Shown one piece after another: positions 42,209 through 51,800 of a DNA stretch of 64,000 nt. The position numbers and the translations under genes are program-made. The stretch lies in assembly GCF_017639205.1 (NCBI RefSeq), contig NZ_CP071139.1:5827501-5891500 (forward strand), read 5' to 3'. The notes under the pieces are model-generated. The model made no database searches. It worked only from the letters and a program-made list of their open reading frames with translations, and had not been told where the DNA came from. Every line of letters begins with the position of its first letter. The stretch's first letter is position 1. This DNA comes from Streptomyces nojiriensis. GTDB taxonomy: Bacteria > Actinomycetota > Actinomycetes > Streptomycetales > Streptomycetaceae.

Positions 42209-42252
42209 CCGAAGGGGCCGTACCCCGGGCGACCGGGGTACGGCCCCTTCGG
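42209..42252. terminator. Strong bidirectional terminator
   Basis: An 18-bp perfect inverted repeat, CCGAAGGGGCCGTACCCC and its complement, with an eight-base loop, between moeZ and the opposing lipoprotein hydrolase gene. Confidence 0.8.
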
Positions 42253-42272
42253 CGTTCGTCCCGCGGACCGGA

Positions 42273-43865
42273 TCAGGCGGCCGACGACTCCGGCGCCTCG
42301 GGCGGCGGCGTCGGGTTCGGGGCCGCGGTGCAGACGGTGCCCTCGGGCGGCGTCTTCCCGTCCAGCAGGTAGCTGTCGACCGCCTTCTGCACGCACGGGT
42401 CGCCGCTGTTGTACGCGCCGTGCCCCTCGCCCTTGTAGGTGAGCTCCACGCCCACGCCCGGGCCGAGCCGCTCCACCATCTTGCGGGCGCCCTCGTACGG
42501 GGTGGCCGGGTCACCGGTGTTGCCGATCACCAGGATGGGGTCGGAGCCCGGCGCCGAGACGTCGGGGGTCTCCCAGGTGCCGGGGACCGGCCAGCCGGTG
42601 CACGACATCATGCCCCAGCCGAGGAGGTCCCCGAAGACCGGAGACGCGGCCCGGAACTCCGCCAGCTTGGCCTTCGTCTGCTCCAGGGTGTTGCGTTCCT
42701 TGTCGTCCACGCAGTTGATCGCGGTGTTGGCCGCGCCGATGTTGCTGTAACGCCCCTGCTGGTCACGGCCGTTGAGCGCGTCGGACAGGGCCATCAGCAG
42801 CTGCCCCTGACCGCCCTCCGCCTCGTCGAGGCCCTGTTCCAGCAGCGGCCACAGCTCCTTCGAGTACAGGGCCTGCGCGATGCCGTTGGTCGCCTGGGTC
42901 TCGGTGAGCATCCGGTCCCCGATGCCCGGGATGGGCTTGGCGGCCAGCGCCTTCTGCAGCTTGATGATGTCGGCCTCGATCTCCTTGGGCGTGCTGCCCC
43001 GGAGCCGGCACTCGTCACCGCGGTCCACGCAGTCCTGGGCGAAGTTGCCGAGCGCGAGCTGGAATCCCTTGGCCTGGCCCAGGGCGCTCTCCTCGGCGGT
43101 CTTGGTCGGGTCCACGACGGCGTCGAAGACGGCCCGGCCGACGTTCTTCGGGAAGAGGTGGGCGTAGACCCCGCCGAGCTCGGTGCCGTAGGAGATGCCG
43201 AAGTAGTTCAGCTTCTCGTCACCGAGGGCCTGGCGGATGCGGTCCAGGTCGCGGGCGGCGTTCTCGGTGCCGACGCGGGGGAGCAGCTCGGCGGAGTTCT
43301 TCTCGCAGGCCGCCTGGTACTTCCGGATGTTCTCGAGGAAGGCCTTCTCCTCCGCCGGGGTCTCGGGGGAGGAGTCCTCGCTGAAGTACTGGTCCAGCTG
43401 CTTGTCGTTCTCGCACAGGACCGGATCGCTGCCGCCCACCCCGCGCGGGTCGAAGCTCACCAGGTCGTACCGGGCGCGCAGGGCCTCGTACTCCTTCGCG
43501 GCGCCCGGCAGCGTACTGATGCCCGAGCCGCCGGGTCCGCCGAAGTTGAAGACCAGCGAGCCCAGCCGGTTCTTCTGGTCCCGGGCCTTGGCCCGGATCA
43601 GGGCGATCGGGATCGTCTCGCCCTCGGGCTTCGCGTAGTCGAGCGGGACGTCGAGGGTGGCGCACTGCCAGTCCTTGGGCGGGGCCTGGCCGCCGCCCTG
43701 GGCGGCGGTCGGGGCCTCGCAGTCGCCCCATTTCAGGGGCTTGACCTCCGGGGTGCCGTCGGCCGTCGTCTTCTTCCCGTCGCCGTCTGCGGAACAGGCG
43801 GCCGTGGCGATCAGCCCGGCGGCGAGCGTGGCGGCGGCGGTGACCCGCCAGGCGTGTGTCGGCAT
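42273..43865 (-). CDS. Secreted lipoprotein alpha/beta hydrolase (S33 tripeptidyl-aminopeptidase type)
   Basis: Protein of 530 residues. The signal peptide (WRVTAAATLAAGLIATAAC) gives a lipidated Cys near residue 24. The hydrolase fold shows the oxyanion region NFGGPGGSGIS, nucleophile elbow GISYGTELGG, catalytic Asp in NTGDPATPYEGA and His in GEGHGAYN, plus the C-terminal TAP domain with a conserved Cys pair. Relatives such as SlpD/SlpE and Tap remove N-terminal tripeptides from proteins outside the cell. No transporter or pathway gene is adjacent in the same direction. Confidence 0.87.
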   Translation of the reverse strand: MPTHAWRVTAAATLAAGLIATAACSADGDGKKTTADGTPEVKPLKWGDCEAPTAAQGGGQAPPKDWQCATLDVPLDYAKPEGETIPIALIRAKARDQKNRLGSLVFNFGGPGGSGISTLPGAAKEYEALRARYDLVSFDPRGVGGSDPVLCENDKQLDQYFSEDSSPETPAEEKAFLENIRKYQAACEKNSAELLPRVGTENAARDLDRIRQALGDEKLNYFGISYGTELGGVYAHLFPKNVGRAVFDAVVDPTKTAEESALGQAKGFQLALGNFAQDCVDRGDECRLRGSTPKEIEADIIKLQKALAAKPIPGIGDRMLTETQATNGIAQALYSKELWPLLEQGLDEAEGGQGQLLMALSDALNGRDQQGRYSNIGAANTAINCVDDKERNTLEQTKAKLAEFRAASPVFGDLLGWGMMSCTGWPVPGTWETPDVSAPGSDPILVIGNTGDPATPYEGARKMVERLGPGVGVELTYKGEGHGAYNSGDPCVQKAVDSYLLDGKTPPEGTVCTAAPNPTPPPEAPESSAA

Positions 43866-43949
43866 GTCCCCATCCTGTGGGCCCCGCGGCGACCCCGCCC
43901 GTGCGCTGACCCGAACGGGGGGCCGCCCGCCCGCCTTCCGGCCCGCCGC

Positions 43950-45209
43950 TCAGTAGCCGTACACGCTCAGCTCCGTGATCGCGGCGAACAGGTGCTCCCA
44001 GGTCTCGGCGGAGGGCGAGCCGTCGGCCAGCGCCCCGGGATCCAGGGCCGCCATCGCCTCCCGGAAGTCCCCGATGCCGTCCTCGGCCGGGTACGAGGAC
44101 CAGCAGGCGCCCATGTACCGGCGTACACCGTCGAGGAACCCGACGAAGGACGCCAGGTCCCGGGCCAGCGGGATGACGGACTCCTGGTACATGTGCACCG
44201 CGCCGGTGACGCGGTGGACGCCCACCAGGCCCGGGTCCGTGTACCCGAAATCGAAGGTTCCGAGGTGCAGGAGGTCCTCGTCCCCGGCCTCCGGAGCCTG
44301 CGCGGTCAGCGGCCGCAGCAACTCCGGGGCGACCTCGAACGAGCTGACGCCCGCGGCCCAGTGGCGCGGCAGCCCGACCCCGCTCAGGAACTCCCGGGTG
44401 GCCGGGTGCTCCAGCGCGTCCGGGAGCTCGTCGGCGGGGACGCGGGTGACCCACGCGTCCCCGAAGGTCCGGGCGAGTCCGGCGGCGGTGAGCGGGCCGG
44501 AGCCGCGCGTGCCCGGGCGGAACCACGGGGTGTCCTCGGCCGACGCCCAGGAGGAGGAGTCGGCGGTGCCCCGGGGCCAGTCGGCGAGCGCCGCGGCGTT
44601 CTCCTCCACCACGACGACCCCGCGCGCCTCCGCGTACAGGTAGCGGCCGCCGCCGAGCGGAACCGGCTCCTCCCAGGTGCCGGGGCAGTTCAGCGCCCGG
44701 CTCTCCTCGTACGCGTCGAACAGCCAAGGGCCGTCCGGATCTTCCACCTCGCGCTCCACGGCCGCACCGTCGGCCGGTGCGGGCAGCCGGCGTCCCGTTT
44801 CCAGGTCGAACCACGCGTCCTCGCACCACAGGGCCCACACCTTCACGGCCGCGCCCCCGTCGAGGTCGTACACCTCGGCGGTGTGGTCACCGCTGAGGTT
44901 CGGCTCGGCCACGTAGGCGCCGACGGGCCGCCACCAGGCCCACACCGTCCGCCAGGGCAGCCCCGGTTCGGCCTCGGCGACGCGGGCGGCGTAGTCGTGG
45001 TGCCCGAGCACGGTCGCGGCGAAGTGCAGCCAGGAGGCGAACTCCGCCCGCCCCACGTCGGCCCGCCCGAAGACGGCCTCGGCCTGCGTGAACACCTCCC
45101 GCCCGATGCCCCCTCCACCGGCGGCCCCGCCCCGCAGGGCCGCCCGGTCCGCGCGCAGCACCGCGGCCGGATCGTCGAACGGGCAACGGCTGTCCTGGTC
45201 TTCACTCAT
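43950..45209 (-). CDS. SUKH-4 family immunity-like protein
   Basis: Protein of 419 residues. The last 170 residues show a SUKH-4 pattern: HPATREFLSGVGLPRHW, LLHLGTFDFGYTDPGLVGVH, VTGAVHMYQE and LASFVGFLDGVRRY. The N-terminal 230 residues are a second, aspartate- and tryptophan-rich unit that I cannot name. SUKH proteins neutralise polymorphic toxins, especially nucleases and deaminases. No toxin gene is visible beside it, so it may be an orphan immunity gene or have another role. ATG start; weak ribosome site. Confidence 0.65.
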   Translation of the reverse strand: MSEDQDSRCPFDDPAAVLRADRAALRGGAAGGGGIGREVFTQAEAVFGRADVGRAEFASWLHFAATVLGHHDYAARVAEAEPGLPWRTVWAWWRPVGAYVAEPNLSGDHTAEVYDLDGGAAVKVWALWCEDAWFDLETGRRLPAPADGAAVEREVEDPDGPWLFDAYEESRALNCPGTWEEPVPLGGGRYLYAEARGVVVVEENAAALADWPRGTADSSSWASAEDTPWFRPGTRGSGPLTAAGLARTFGDAWVTRVPADELPDALEHPATREFLSGVGLPRHWAAGVSSFEVAPELLRPLTAQAPEAGDEDLLHLGTFDFGYTDPGLVGVHRVTGAVHMYQESVIPLARDLASFVGFLDGVRRYMGACWSSYPAEDGIGDFREAMAALDPGALADGSPSAETWEHLFAAITELSVYGY

Positions 45210-45261
45210 GGACGCATGCTGCCACCCGCCTGGGACACCGCCCCCGCCGGGCGGATCATCC

Positions 45262-45299
45262 GGCCACGCCGGCGTTCGAGGCGCGGGCGCGAAGCGCCG
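45262..45299 (+). repeat. Partial interspersed repeat in an intergenic space
   Basis: The core GCCGGCGTTCGAGGCGCGGG (about 45267) matches the element at 38080-38103 except for one base. It lies between the SUKH-4 and flippase genes, the usual location for this type of repeat. Confidence 0.5.
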
Positions 45300-45350
45300 T
45301 GGCGGGTACGGGAGCGCCCCGGTGCCGAATCCGCCGGCCGGAGCCGGAGG

Positions 45351-48185
45351 CTAGATGGCTTCCTTGCGGGTCAGGAAGTTGAACGAGATCCACCCCGGCA
45401 GCACCGGCAGCCAGAAGGTCATCAGACGGAACAGCAGTACCGCCGAGATCGCGACCTCCTTCTCCAGACCCGCCGCGATCAGCCCGAGGGTCAGCGTGGT
45501 CTCCACCGCGCCCATGCCGCCCGGTGTCGGCGCCGCCGATCCGAGCGCGTTGCCCGCCAGGAACACCACCGCGATGCTCGCGTAGCTGATGGCCTCGCCG
45601 CCGCCGAACGCGCGGATCGACGCGTCCAGGCACATCACGAAGCAGCCCGTCAGCAACAGCATCCCGCCGATGCCGGTCAGCAGCTTCTTCGGCCGCTGGA
45701 GCACGTCCAGCATGCGCGGCACCACGCCCGCGAACAGCGCCCGTACCCGCGTCACCACGAACTTCCGCAGGAACGGGACCGCCGTCACCACCAGCACCAG
45801 CACGGCCACCGTCAGCAGACCCGCGATGACCGCGCGGGACGGGGTCATCTCCGGGGTCTTCTCGGTCCCGGTCAGATAGCCGAACGACAGCAGCAGCAGG
45901 ATGTGGCTGGCCAGCCCGAACAGCTGGGAGGCGCCCACGCTCGCGACCGCCAGCCCCGGCCGGACCCCCGCCCGCTGCAGGAACCGCGTGTTCAGCGCGA
46001 CACCGCCGACGGCCGCCGGGGCCACCAGCTTCACGAACGATCCGGCCACCTGCGCGACCACGGTCCGCAGGAACGGCACCCGCTCCGGGACGAAGCCCAG
46101 CAGGCTCATCGCCGCCGCGAAGTAGGTCAGCGCCGAGAAGGCGAGCGCCGCCCCGACCCAGCCCCACTGCGCCTGGCCGATGATGGTCGCGAAGTCCACG
46201 TGGGCGAGCTGCGTGAGCAGGAAGTACGCACCGAACGCGCCCGCGATGAACGAGACCAGCGTGCGCGGCCGGATCCGCTCCAGCCGGGCCGGCTCCACCG
46301 GCGCCTGCGGCCGGATCAGCAGCACCTGGTGGCGGATCTGGGTCAGCAGATCCTCCTCGCGGGCCCCGTCCAGCGCATCCTCCAGGGCCTTCTTCTCGGC
46401 CTTGCGGTCGGCGGCGGCCGAGGCGGAGACCGGGGTCGCGGAGGCCGCGGACTCCGCCTCGCGCGCCGCCTTCGCCGCCCGCGAGGACTCCAGTACGGCC
46501 TCGCGCTGCCGCTCCGCCCGCTCCCGGGCCAGCTTGCGCAGCGTGGCCCGGGTGGAACGGCTCAGCGCGATCGGCTGGAGCAGCGGCAGACAGTCCGCCA
46601 CCGCGTCCGGGCCGAGCACCGACACGGCCGAGGCCACCGCGCGCTCGGCGCCGACCCGCAGGCCGAGCGTGGTCAGCAGCTGGGCGATGTCCATCCGGAG
46701 CACCAGGTCGCCGGCGGCGATCTCGCCGCCGCGCAGGTCGGTCAGGATGACATTGCCGGAACGATCCACCACAAGGGCGTCCCCGGTGAGCCGGCGGTGC
46801 GCGATCCGCCGCGACTGCAGGGCCCGTACCTGCTTCCACGTGTGGTGGATCAGCTCGTCGGTGATCTCCTCGTCGGCGAGCGCGTCCAGCGCCCGGACGT
46901 CCAGGTGCTCGTACACGAGCATCACCGCGTCCGGACCGAGCTCGGAGGTGGCGATCAGCTTCGGCGCGTTCGCCCCGGCCGCGATGGCCGCGTAGGCGAG
47001 GAGCGCCTCCTGCTCCAGCGCCTGGCGCAGCGACTGCAGGCTGCGCCCGGTGGTGATGCCGCGCAGGGTGAGCCGGCGCCAGACCCGGTAGAAGAAGCCG
47101 TGGGCCTGCTGCTCGCGGTCGACGATCGTGACGTCCAGCGGCGGCCCGTCCTCCAGGGTCACGTGGTAGCGGCGACCCCGGTCGTTGGCCTCGGAGGGCT
47201 CGGGGCCCTCGGGCATCTCGGCGCGCATCGCGCTGACCGGCTGGAAGCCGACCCGGCGCAGTCCGGCGAGGAGGTGCTGGCCGGTGGGGCGGACGTTGGG
47301 CGAGCCGACGGCGTACAGGGTGCCGTAGGCGACGCTCCAGCCGATCAGCACCGTGAGGATGATCGAGAAGGGGGTGGTGTAGCCGTTGACCAGCATGGCG
47401 AAGGCGTTGAGCAGGAGGACCATCCACAGGGCGACGCGCCAGTGGGGTCTGCGGGTCATCCCGACCGCGGTCATGTACGCGATGACGGGCGCGAGGTAGC
47501 CGTGCACCGGGTCGGTGAGGGTGCCACCGGCCGCGGGGCGGGTCAGGGCGTCCTGGATGGTGTCGGGGGCGGCCTGCGAGACCCACAGGTCGGTGGCGAG
47601 GGTGACGCCGTGCGCGAGGACGGCGGCGAGCACGCCGTCGGCGATGCGCAGCCCGTCGCGTTTGATCAGCCGCTCGATGGCGAAGGCGACGGGCAGCAGC
47701 AGCACCGCGATGCTGGAGACCAGGGCGGCGACCTTGATCAACAGGGCGGGTGCCTGGCCGGTGCCCTTGCTGATGTCCTCCTCCAGACCCACGGTGGTGC
47801 CGTGGGCGAAGGCGGCGATGGCGAGGAGGACGGCGATGCCGAGGATGCCGACGAGCAGGCGTACGAGGTCGGACGGCCGGTGCACGCGGGCGGCGAGCAG
47901 CGGTTCGTCGACCTCGACCCGGTCGGCGTCGGTGGCGGCGTGACCGTGCGCGTCCTCGGCGGCCTCGGCCGGCTCGGCTTCGGCCGGCTCGGCTTCAACC
48001 GGCTCGGCCTCGGCCTCGGCCTCGCCCGTGCGGTCGGTCCGGTCGGTCCGGCCGTCGGGGCGCGGGGGCTCCGGACGGGGCTCCGGGACGGGTTCGGGGC
48101 GGGCGGCGCGGCCGTCGTCAGGGCGTGCGCCGTCGTCGGTCGCCGCGCCGTCCGGAGGGCTCACACCCTGCTCCTTCGTCGTCAC
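45351..48185 (-). CDS. Flippase-like (LPG-synthase TM family, TIGR00374) protein with kinase-like domain
   Basis: About 944 residues. The start is uncertain: GTG at 48185 after AGAAGAGA, or GTG at 48212. An acidic N-terminus (~90 residues) is followed by about six membrane helices. A cytosolic kinase-like region comes next (MLVYEHLDVRALDALADEE, IAHRRLTGDALVVDRSGNVI, LTDLRGGE), resembling the aminoglycoside-kinase/ABC1 catalytic loop with the usual Asp replaced. A charged coiled coil (ERAERQREAVLESSRAAKAA) leads to the C-terminal eight-helix MprF-type domain (FVKLVAPAAVGGVALNTRFL, PTPGGMGAVETTLTLGL). It may move a lipid or lipid-linked sugar; unproven. Confidence 0.8.
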   Translation of the reverse strand: MTTKEQGVSPPDGAATDDGARPDDGRAARPEPVPEPRPEPPRPDGRTDRTDRTGEAEAEAEPVEAEPAEAEPAEAAEDAHGHAATDADRVEVDEPLLAARVHRPSDLVRLLVGILGIAVLLAIAAFAHGTTVGLEEDISKGTGQAPALLIKVAALVSSIAVLLLPVAFAIERLIKRDGLRIADGVLAAVLAHGVTLATDLWVSQAAPDTIQDALTRPAAGGTLTDPVHGYLAPVIAYMTAVGMTRRPHWRVALWMVLLLNAFAMLVNGYTTPFSIILTVLIGWSVAYGTLYAVGSPNVRPTGQHLLAGLRRVGFQPVSAMRAEMPEGPEPSEANDRGRRYHVTLEDGPPLDVTIVDREQQAHGFFYRVWRRLTLRGITTGRSLQSLRQALEQEALLAYAAIAAGANAPKLIATSELGPDAVMLVYEHLDVRALDALADEEITDELIHHTWKQVRALQSRRIAHRRLTGDALVVDRSGNVILTDLRGGEIAAGDLVLRMDIAQLLTTLGLRVGAERAVASAVSVLGPDAVADCLPLLQPIALSRSTRATLRKLARERAERQREAVLESSRAAKAAREAESAASATPVSASAAADRKAEKKALEDALDGAREEDLLTQIRHQVLLIRPQAPVEPARLERIRPRTLVSFIAGAFGAYFLLTQLAHVDFATIIGQAQWGWVGAALAFSALTYFAAAMSLLGFVPERVPFLRTVVAQVAGSFVKLVAPAAVGGVALNTRFLQRAGVRPGLAVASVGASQLFGLASHILLLLSFGYLTGTEKTPEMTPSRAVIAGLLTVAVLVLVVTAVPFLRKFVVTRVRALFAGVVPRMLDVLQRPKKLLTGIGGMLLLTGCFVMCLDASIRAFGGGEAISYASIAVVFLAGNALGSAAPTPGGMGAVETTLTLGLIAAGLEKEVAISAVLLFRLMTFWLPVLPGWISFNFLTRKEAI

Positions 48186-48331
48186 ATCCGTCTCTTCTTG
48201 ATCACGTATCACCAGTCACCGCCCGGAAGATGGTGGCACGGACCGGCGGGCCTGCGGGGCATCAGGGTGCGCGCCGGTGCGGAAGCGAGACCTCCGCCGG
48301 AGCGGGGCCGACGTACTGCACCATGTGCTGA

Positions 48332-48694
48332 ATGAGTGAGGAGCTGCCCGCGTACGCGGAGCGCGTACTGGAGGTGGCCGAGCGTATTCCGCCCGGCCGG
48401 GTGATGACGTACGGGGACGTCGCCGAGTGGCTCGGCGAGGGAGGACCCCGCCAGGTCGGGCGTGTCATGGCCCTGTACGGGGGAGCCGTGCCCTGGTGGC
48501 GCGTGGTGCGGGCGGACGGCCTGCCGCTGCCCGGCCACGAGGTGCGCGCCCTGGAGCACTACCGGACCGAGGCCACCCCGCTGCGCCTGACCGCGGGCGG
48601 CGAGCCGCGGCTGGACATGCGCCGGGCGCGCTGGGACGGGTCCCCCGGACCGGATGGCGGGGAGGACGGCACGCGCGACGAGGCTCACACCTGA
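48332..48694 (+). CDS. Alkyltransferase-like (ATL) DNA-repair protein
   Basis: Protein of 120 residues with the fold of O6-methylguanine-DNA methyltransferase: PGRVMTYGDVAEWLG, RQVGRVMALYGGAVPWWRVV and a DNA-binding helix. The active-site PCHR of real methyltransferases is PWWR, so the accepting Cys is lost. ATL proteins bind alkylated guanine and hand it to nucleotide excision repair. The M. tuberculosis relative (Rv3204) is in the same neighbourhood. The C-terminal 20 residues are a Gly/Asp-rich tail. Confidence 0.85.
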   Translation: MSEELPAYAERVLEVAERIPPGRVMTYGDVAEWLGEGGPRQVGRVMALYGGAVPWWRVVRADGLPLPGHEVRALEHYRTEATPLRLTAGGEPRLDMRRARWDGSPGPDGGEDGTRDEAHT

Positions 48695-48886
48695 CAGCTT
48701 CGGCCATGCGCGGCCCGGACGGGCGATCGGGCGACGGGCCGAACGCCCGTCCGGGGTACCCGGGGGGACTGCGCGCCGTCGGCCGGTTGCCGTAGCGTTG
48801 CCTCTTCGGCTTCCGCGGCGGATTCCGCGCGAGCCGTCACGGCAGCACCGCCACACCCCGCAGACCCACCAGGACCGGCACCCCAC

Positions 48887-51800
48887 GTGATCACCTCTTC
48901 CTCCGACCGCACCGAACGGCGGCGTACGCGGACCCCCGACGCGTACCGCCTCGTGCGCACCGGGCCGGAACGGGTGGATCCCCCTGTGCTGGACGCAGCG
49001 CAGCGGGCTGTGGTTGACCACACCGGCGGACCACTGCTGGTCCTCGCCGGACCGGGCACCGGGAAGACGACCACGCTGGTCGAAGCCGTCACCGCCCGGG
49101 TCGAAGCGGGCACCGACCCCGCCCGGATCCTCATCCTCACCTTCAGCCGCAAGGCGGCGGTGGAACTGCGCGACCGGGCCGCCCTGCGCCTCGGCGGCGC
49201 GCGCGCCCCGCAGGCCACCACCTTCCACTCCTTCTGCTACGGACTCGTCCGCGCCCACCAGGACACCGACCTCTTCGCCGACCCGCTGCGGCTGCTGTCC
49301 GGCCCCGAGCAGGACGTGATGGTCCGCACCCTCCTGGAGGGCCAGCGCCGGATCCGCTCCATCCGCTGGCCGGACGACCTGCGGGCCGCGCTGACCACGC
49401 GCGGGTTCGCCGACGAGGTCCGGGCGGTGCTCGCCCGCGCCCGCGAACTGGGCCTCGGGCCGCAGGCCCTCTCCTCGTTCGCCGACCGCATCGGCCGCCC
49501 GGACTGGAAGGCGGCGGCGGCCTTCCTCTCCGAGTACCTCGACGTCCTCGACATGCAGGGCACGCTCGACTACGCGGAACTCCTGCACCGGGCGGTGCTC
49601 CTCGCGGAACGCACGCCGTCCCTCGCCTCCGCCTACGACGCGATCTTCGTCGACGAGTACCAGGACACGGACGCCTCGCAGCTGCGGCTGCTGCGCGCCC
49701 TGACCGGCCCCGGCGGCACGCTGGTCGCCTTCGGCGACCCCGACCAGTCGATCTACGCCTTCCGCGGCGCCGACATCAACAACGTCCTGGACTTCGGATC
49801 GGCCTTCCCCGGCGCGCGGGTCAAGGCCCTCACCGTCGGCCGCCGCTCCGGCGCGGCCCTGCTGGCGGCCACCCGGCTGCTCACCACCCGGATGCCGGTC
49901 CCGCGACTGCCGGCCGAGGCGGTCCGCGCGCACCGCGATCTCGCGCCGGTGCGGGAGGGCGGGCGGGTGGAGGTCTTCACGTACCCGACGGCGGGCGCCG
50001 AGCTGGACAACATCGCCGACATCCTGCGGCGGGCCCACCTGGAGGACGGGGTGCCCTGGCAGGAGATGGCCGTCTTGGTCCGTGCGGGCGGCCGCACCCT
50101 CCCGGCGATGCGCCGCGCCCTGATCTCGGCGGGAGTCCCGGTCGAAACGGACGGCGCGGACACCCCCCTGCGCCACGAACCGGCGGTCTCCCCCCTCCTG
50201 ACGGCCCTCCGCGCCGCAGCCACCACCGCCGAGTCCGACCCTGGGCGGAGCCCCGCCGTAGCCGTGGGCGACCCGGCGCAGGCCGCGGACGAGGGCGAGC
50301 CCGCCGGCGCCGAGCCGAACCCGGGGCGCAGCCCCGAAGCCCCTACCGGCTCCGCCGACGCGCCACCGTCCGCTCCGCAGGACCGGGCCGAAGCGGCGGC
50401 GCCGGGCGCGGACCTCTCGGGAGTCGCCCCCGAAGCCGCTACCGGCTCCGCCGCCGCGTCGCCGGCCGACCCGTCCGCGCCGCAGGACCGGGCCGGCGTG
50501 GCCTCCGGGCAGCACGCCGGCCCCGACGGCGGCCCGGCGCGGCTCGACGGCCCGACGGCGGCCGACGTCGTGGGCGAGCCGGGCGCGGGGCGGAGCCCCG
50601 AGGCCGGCACCGGCTCCGCCGCCACCCGGGCCGACGCGGTCGGGGCGGGTCCCGGCGGTCAGGCCGACGAGCTCGCTCGCACTGTAGGGGCGGGTGGGCG
50701 GGAAGCATCCCCCGCCGCAGCCGACCCCGACGCCGTCGAGCCCGCCCCGGGGGGCTTCGCCGACCCCGCCGGGGGCGACGCGGCCGGGGGCGACGCCGCC
50801 GGGGGTGTCACCGTCGAGGCCGCCCTCACCCTGCTCGCCTCCCCCCTCGGCGGGATGGACGCCGCCGACCTGCGGCGGCTCGGCCGTGCCCTGCGCGACG
50901 AGGAGCGCGCCGCCGGCGTCAAGGTGCCCGCGCCCTCCGACGTACTGCTCGCCCGCGCCCTCGCCGAGCCCGAGCGGCTCACCGCCCACGACCCCGCCTA
51001 CGCCCGCGGCGCGCAACGCCTCGGCCTGCTCCTGCGCAAGGCCCGCGAGCTGCTCCAGGGCGGCGGCACCGCCGAGGAGGCCCTGTGGGTCCTCTGGGAC
51101 GGCACCCCCTGGCCGCAGCGGCTGGAGCGCAGCGCCCGCCGCGGCGGCGCGGCCGGCCGCAACGCCGACCGCGACCTCGACGCCGTCTGCGCCCTCTTCG
51201 ACACCGCCGCCCGCGCCGAGGAACGCACCGGCGGCCGCGGCGCGCTCAACTTCCTCGAACAGCTGGAGGCGGAGGACATCGCCGCCGACACGTTGACGGC
51301 CCGCGCCACCCGCCCCGACGCCGTCCGGCTGATGACGGCCCACCGCTCCAAGGGACTGGAGTGGTCCCTCGTCGTCGTCGCCGGCGTCCAGGAGGGCCTG
51401 TGGCCCGACCTCCGCCGCCGCGGCTCCCTCTTGGAGGCCGACCGCATCGGCCGCGACGGCCTCGCCGAGCCCCTCACCCCCGGCGCCCTGCTCGCCGAGG
51501 AGCGCCGGCTGTTCTACGTGGCCGCCACCCGCGCCCGCGACCGCCTCGTCGTCACCGCCGTCAAGGCCCCCGCCGACGACGGCGACCAGCCCTCCCGCTT
51601 CCTCACCGAGCTCGGCGTCACTCCGCGCGACGTCACCGGCCGTCCCCGCCGCCCCCTCGCCGTCGCCGCGCTCGTCGCCGAGCTGCGCGCCACCACCGTC
51701 GACCCCGACGCCTCGCCCGCCCTGCGCGACGCGGCCGCCCGCCGCCTCGCCCGCCTCGCCGCGCTCACCGACGACGAGGACCGCCCGCTGGTCCCCGCCG

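Noticed and set aside
42204..48335. A 2043-codon open frame on the + strand
   Set aside because: It is antisense to three well-supported genes (S33 hydrolase, SUKH-4, flippase-like) and its sequence is Arg/Gly/His-rich low complexity, as expected for a complementary frame at this GC content.
50237..50620. Possible insertion sequence in adnA
   Set aside because: No transposase, terminal repeats or frame disruption; the units are short palindromes in a translated linker.
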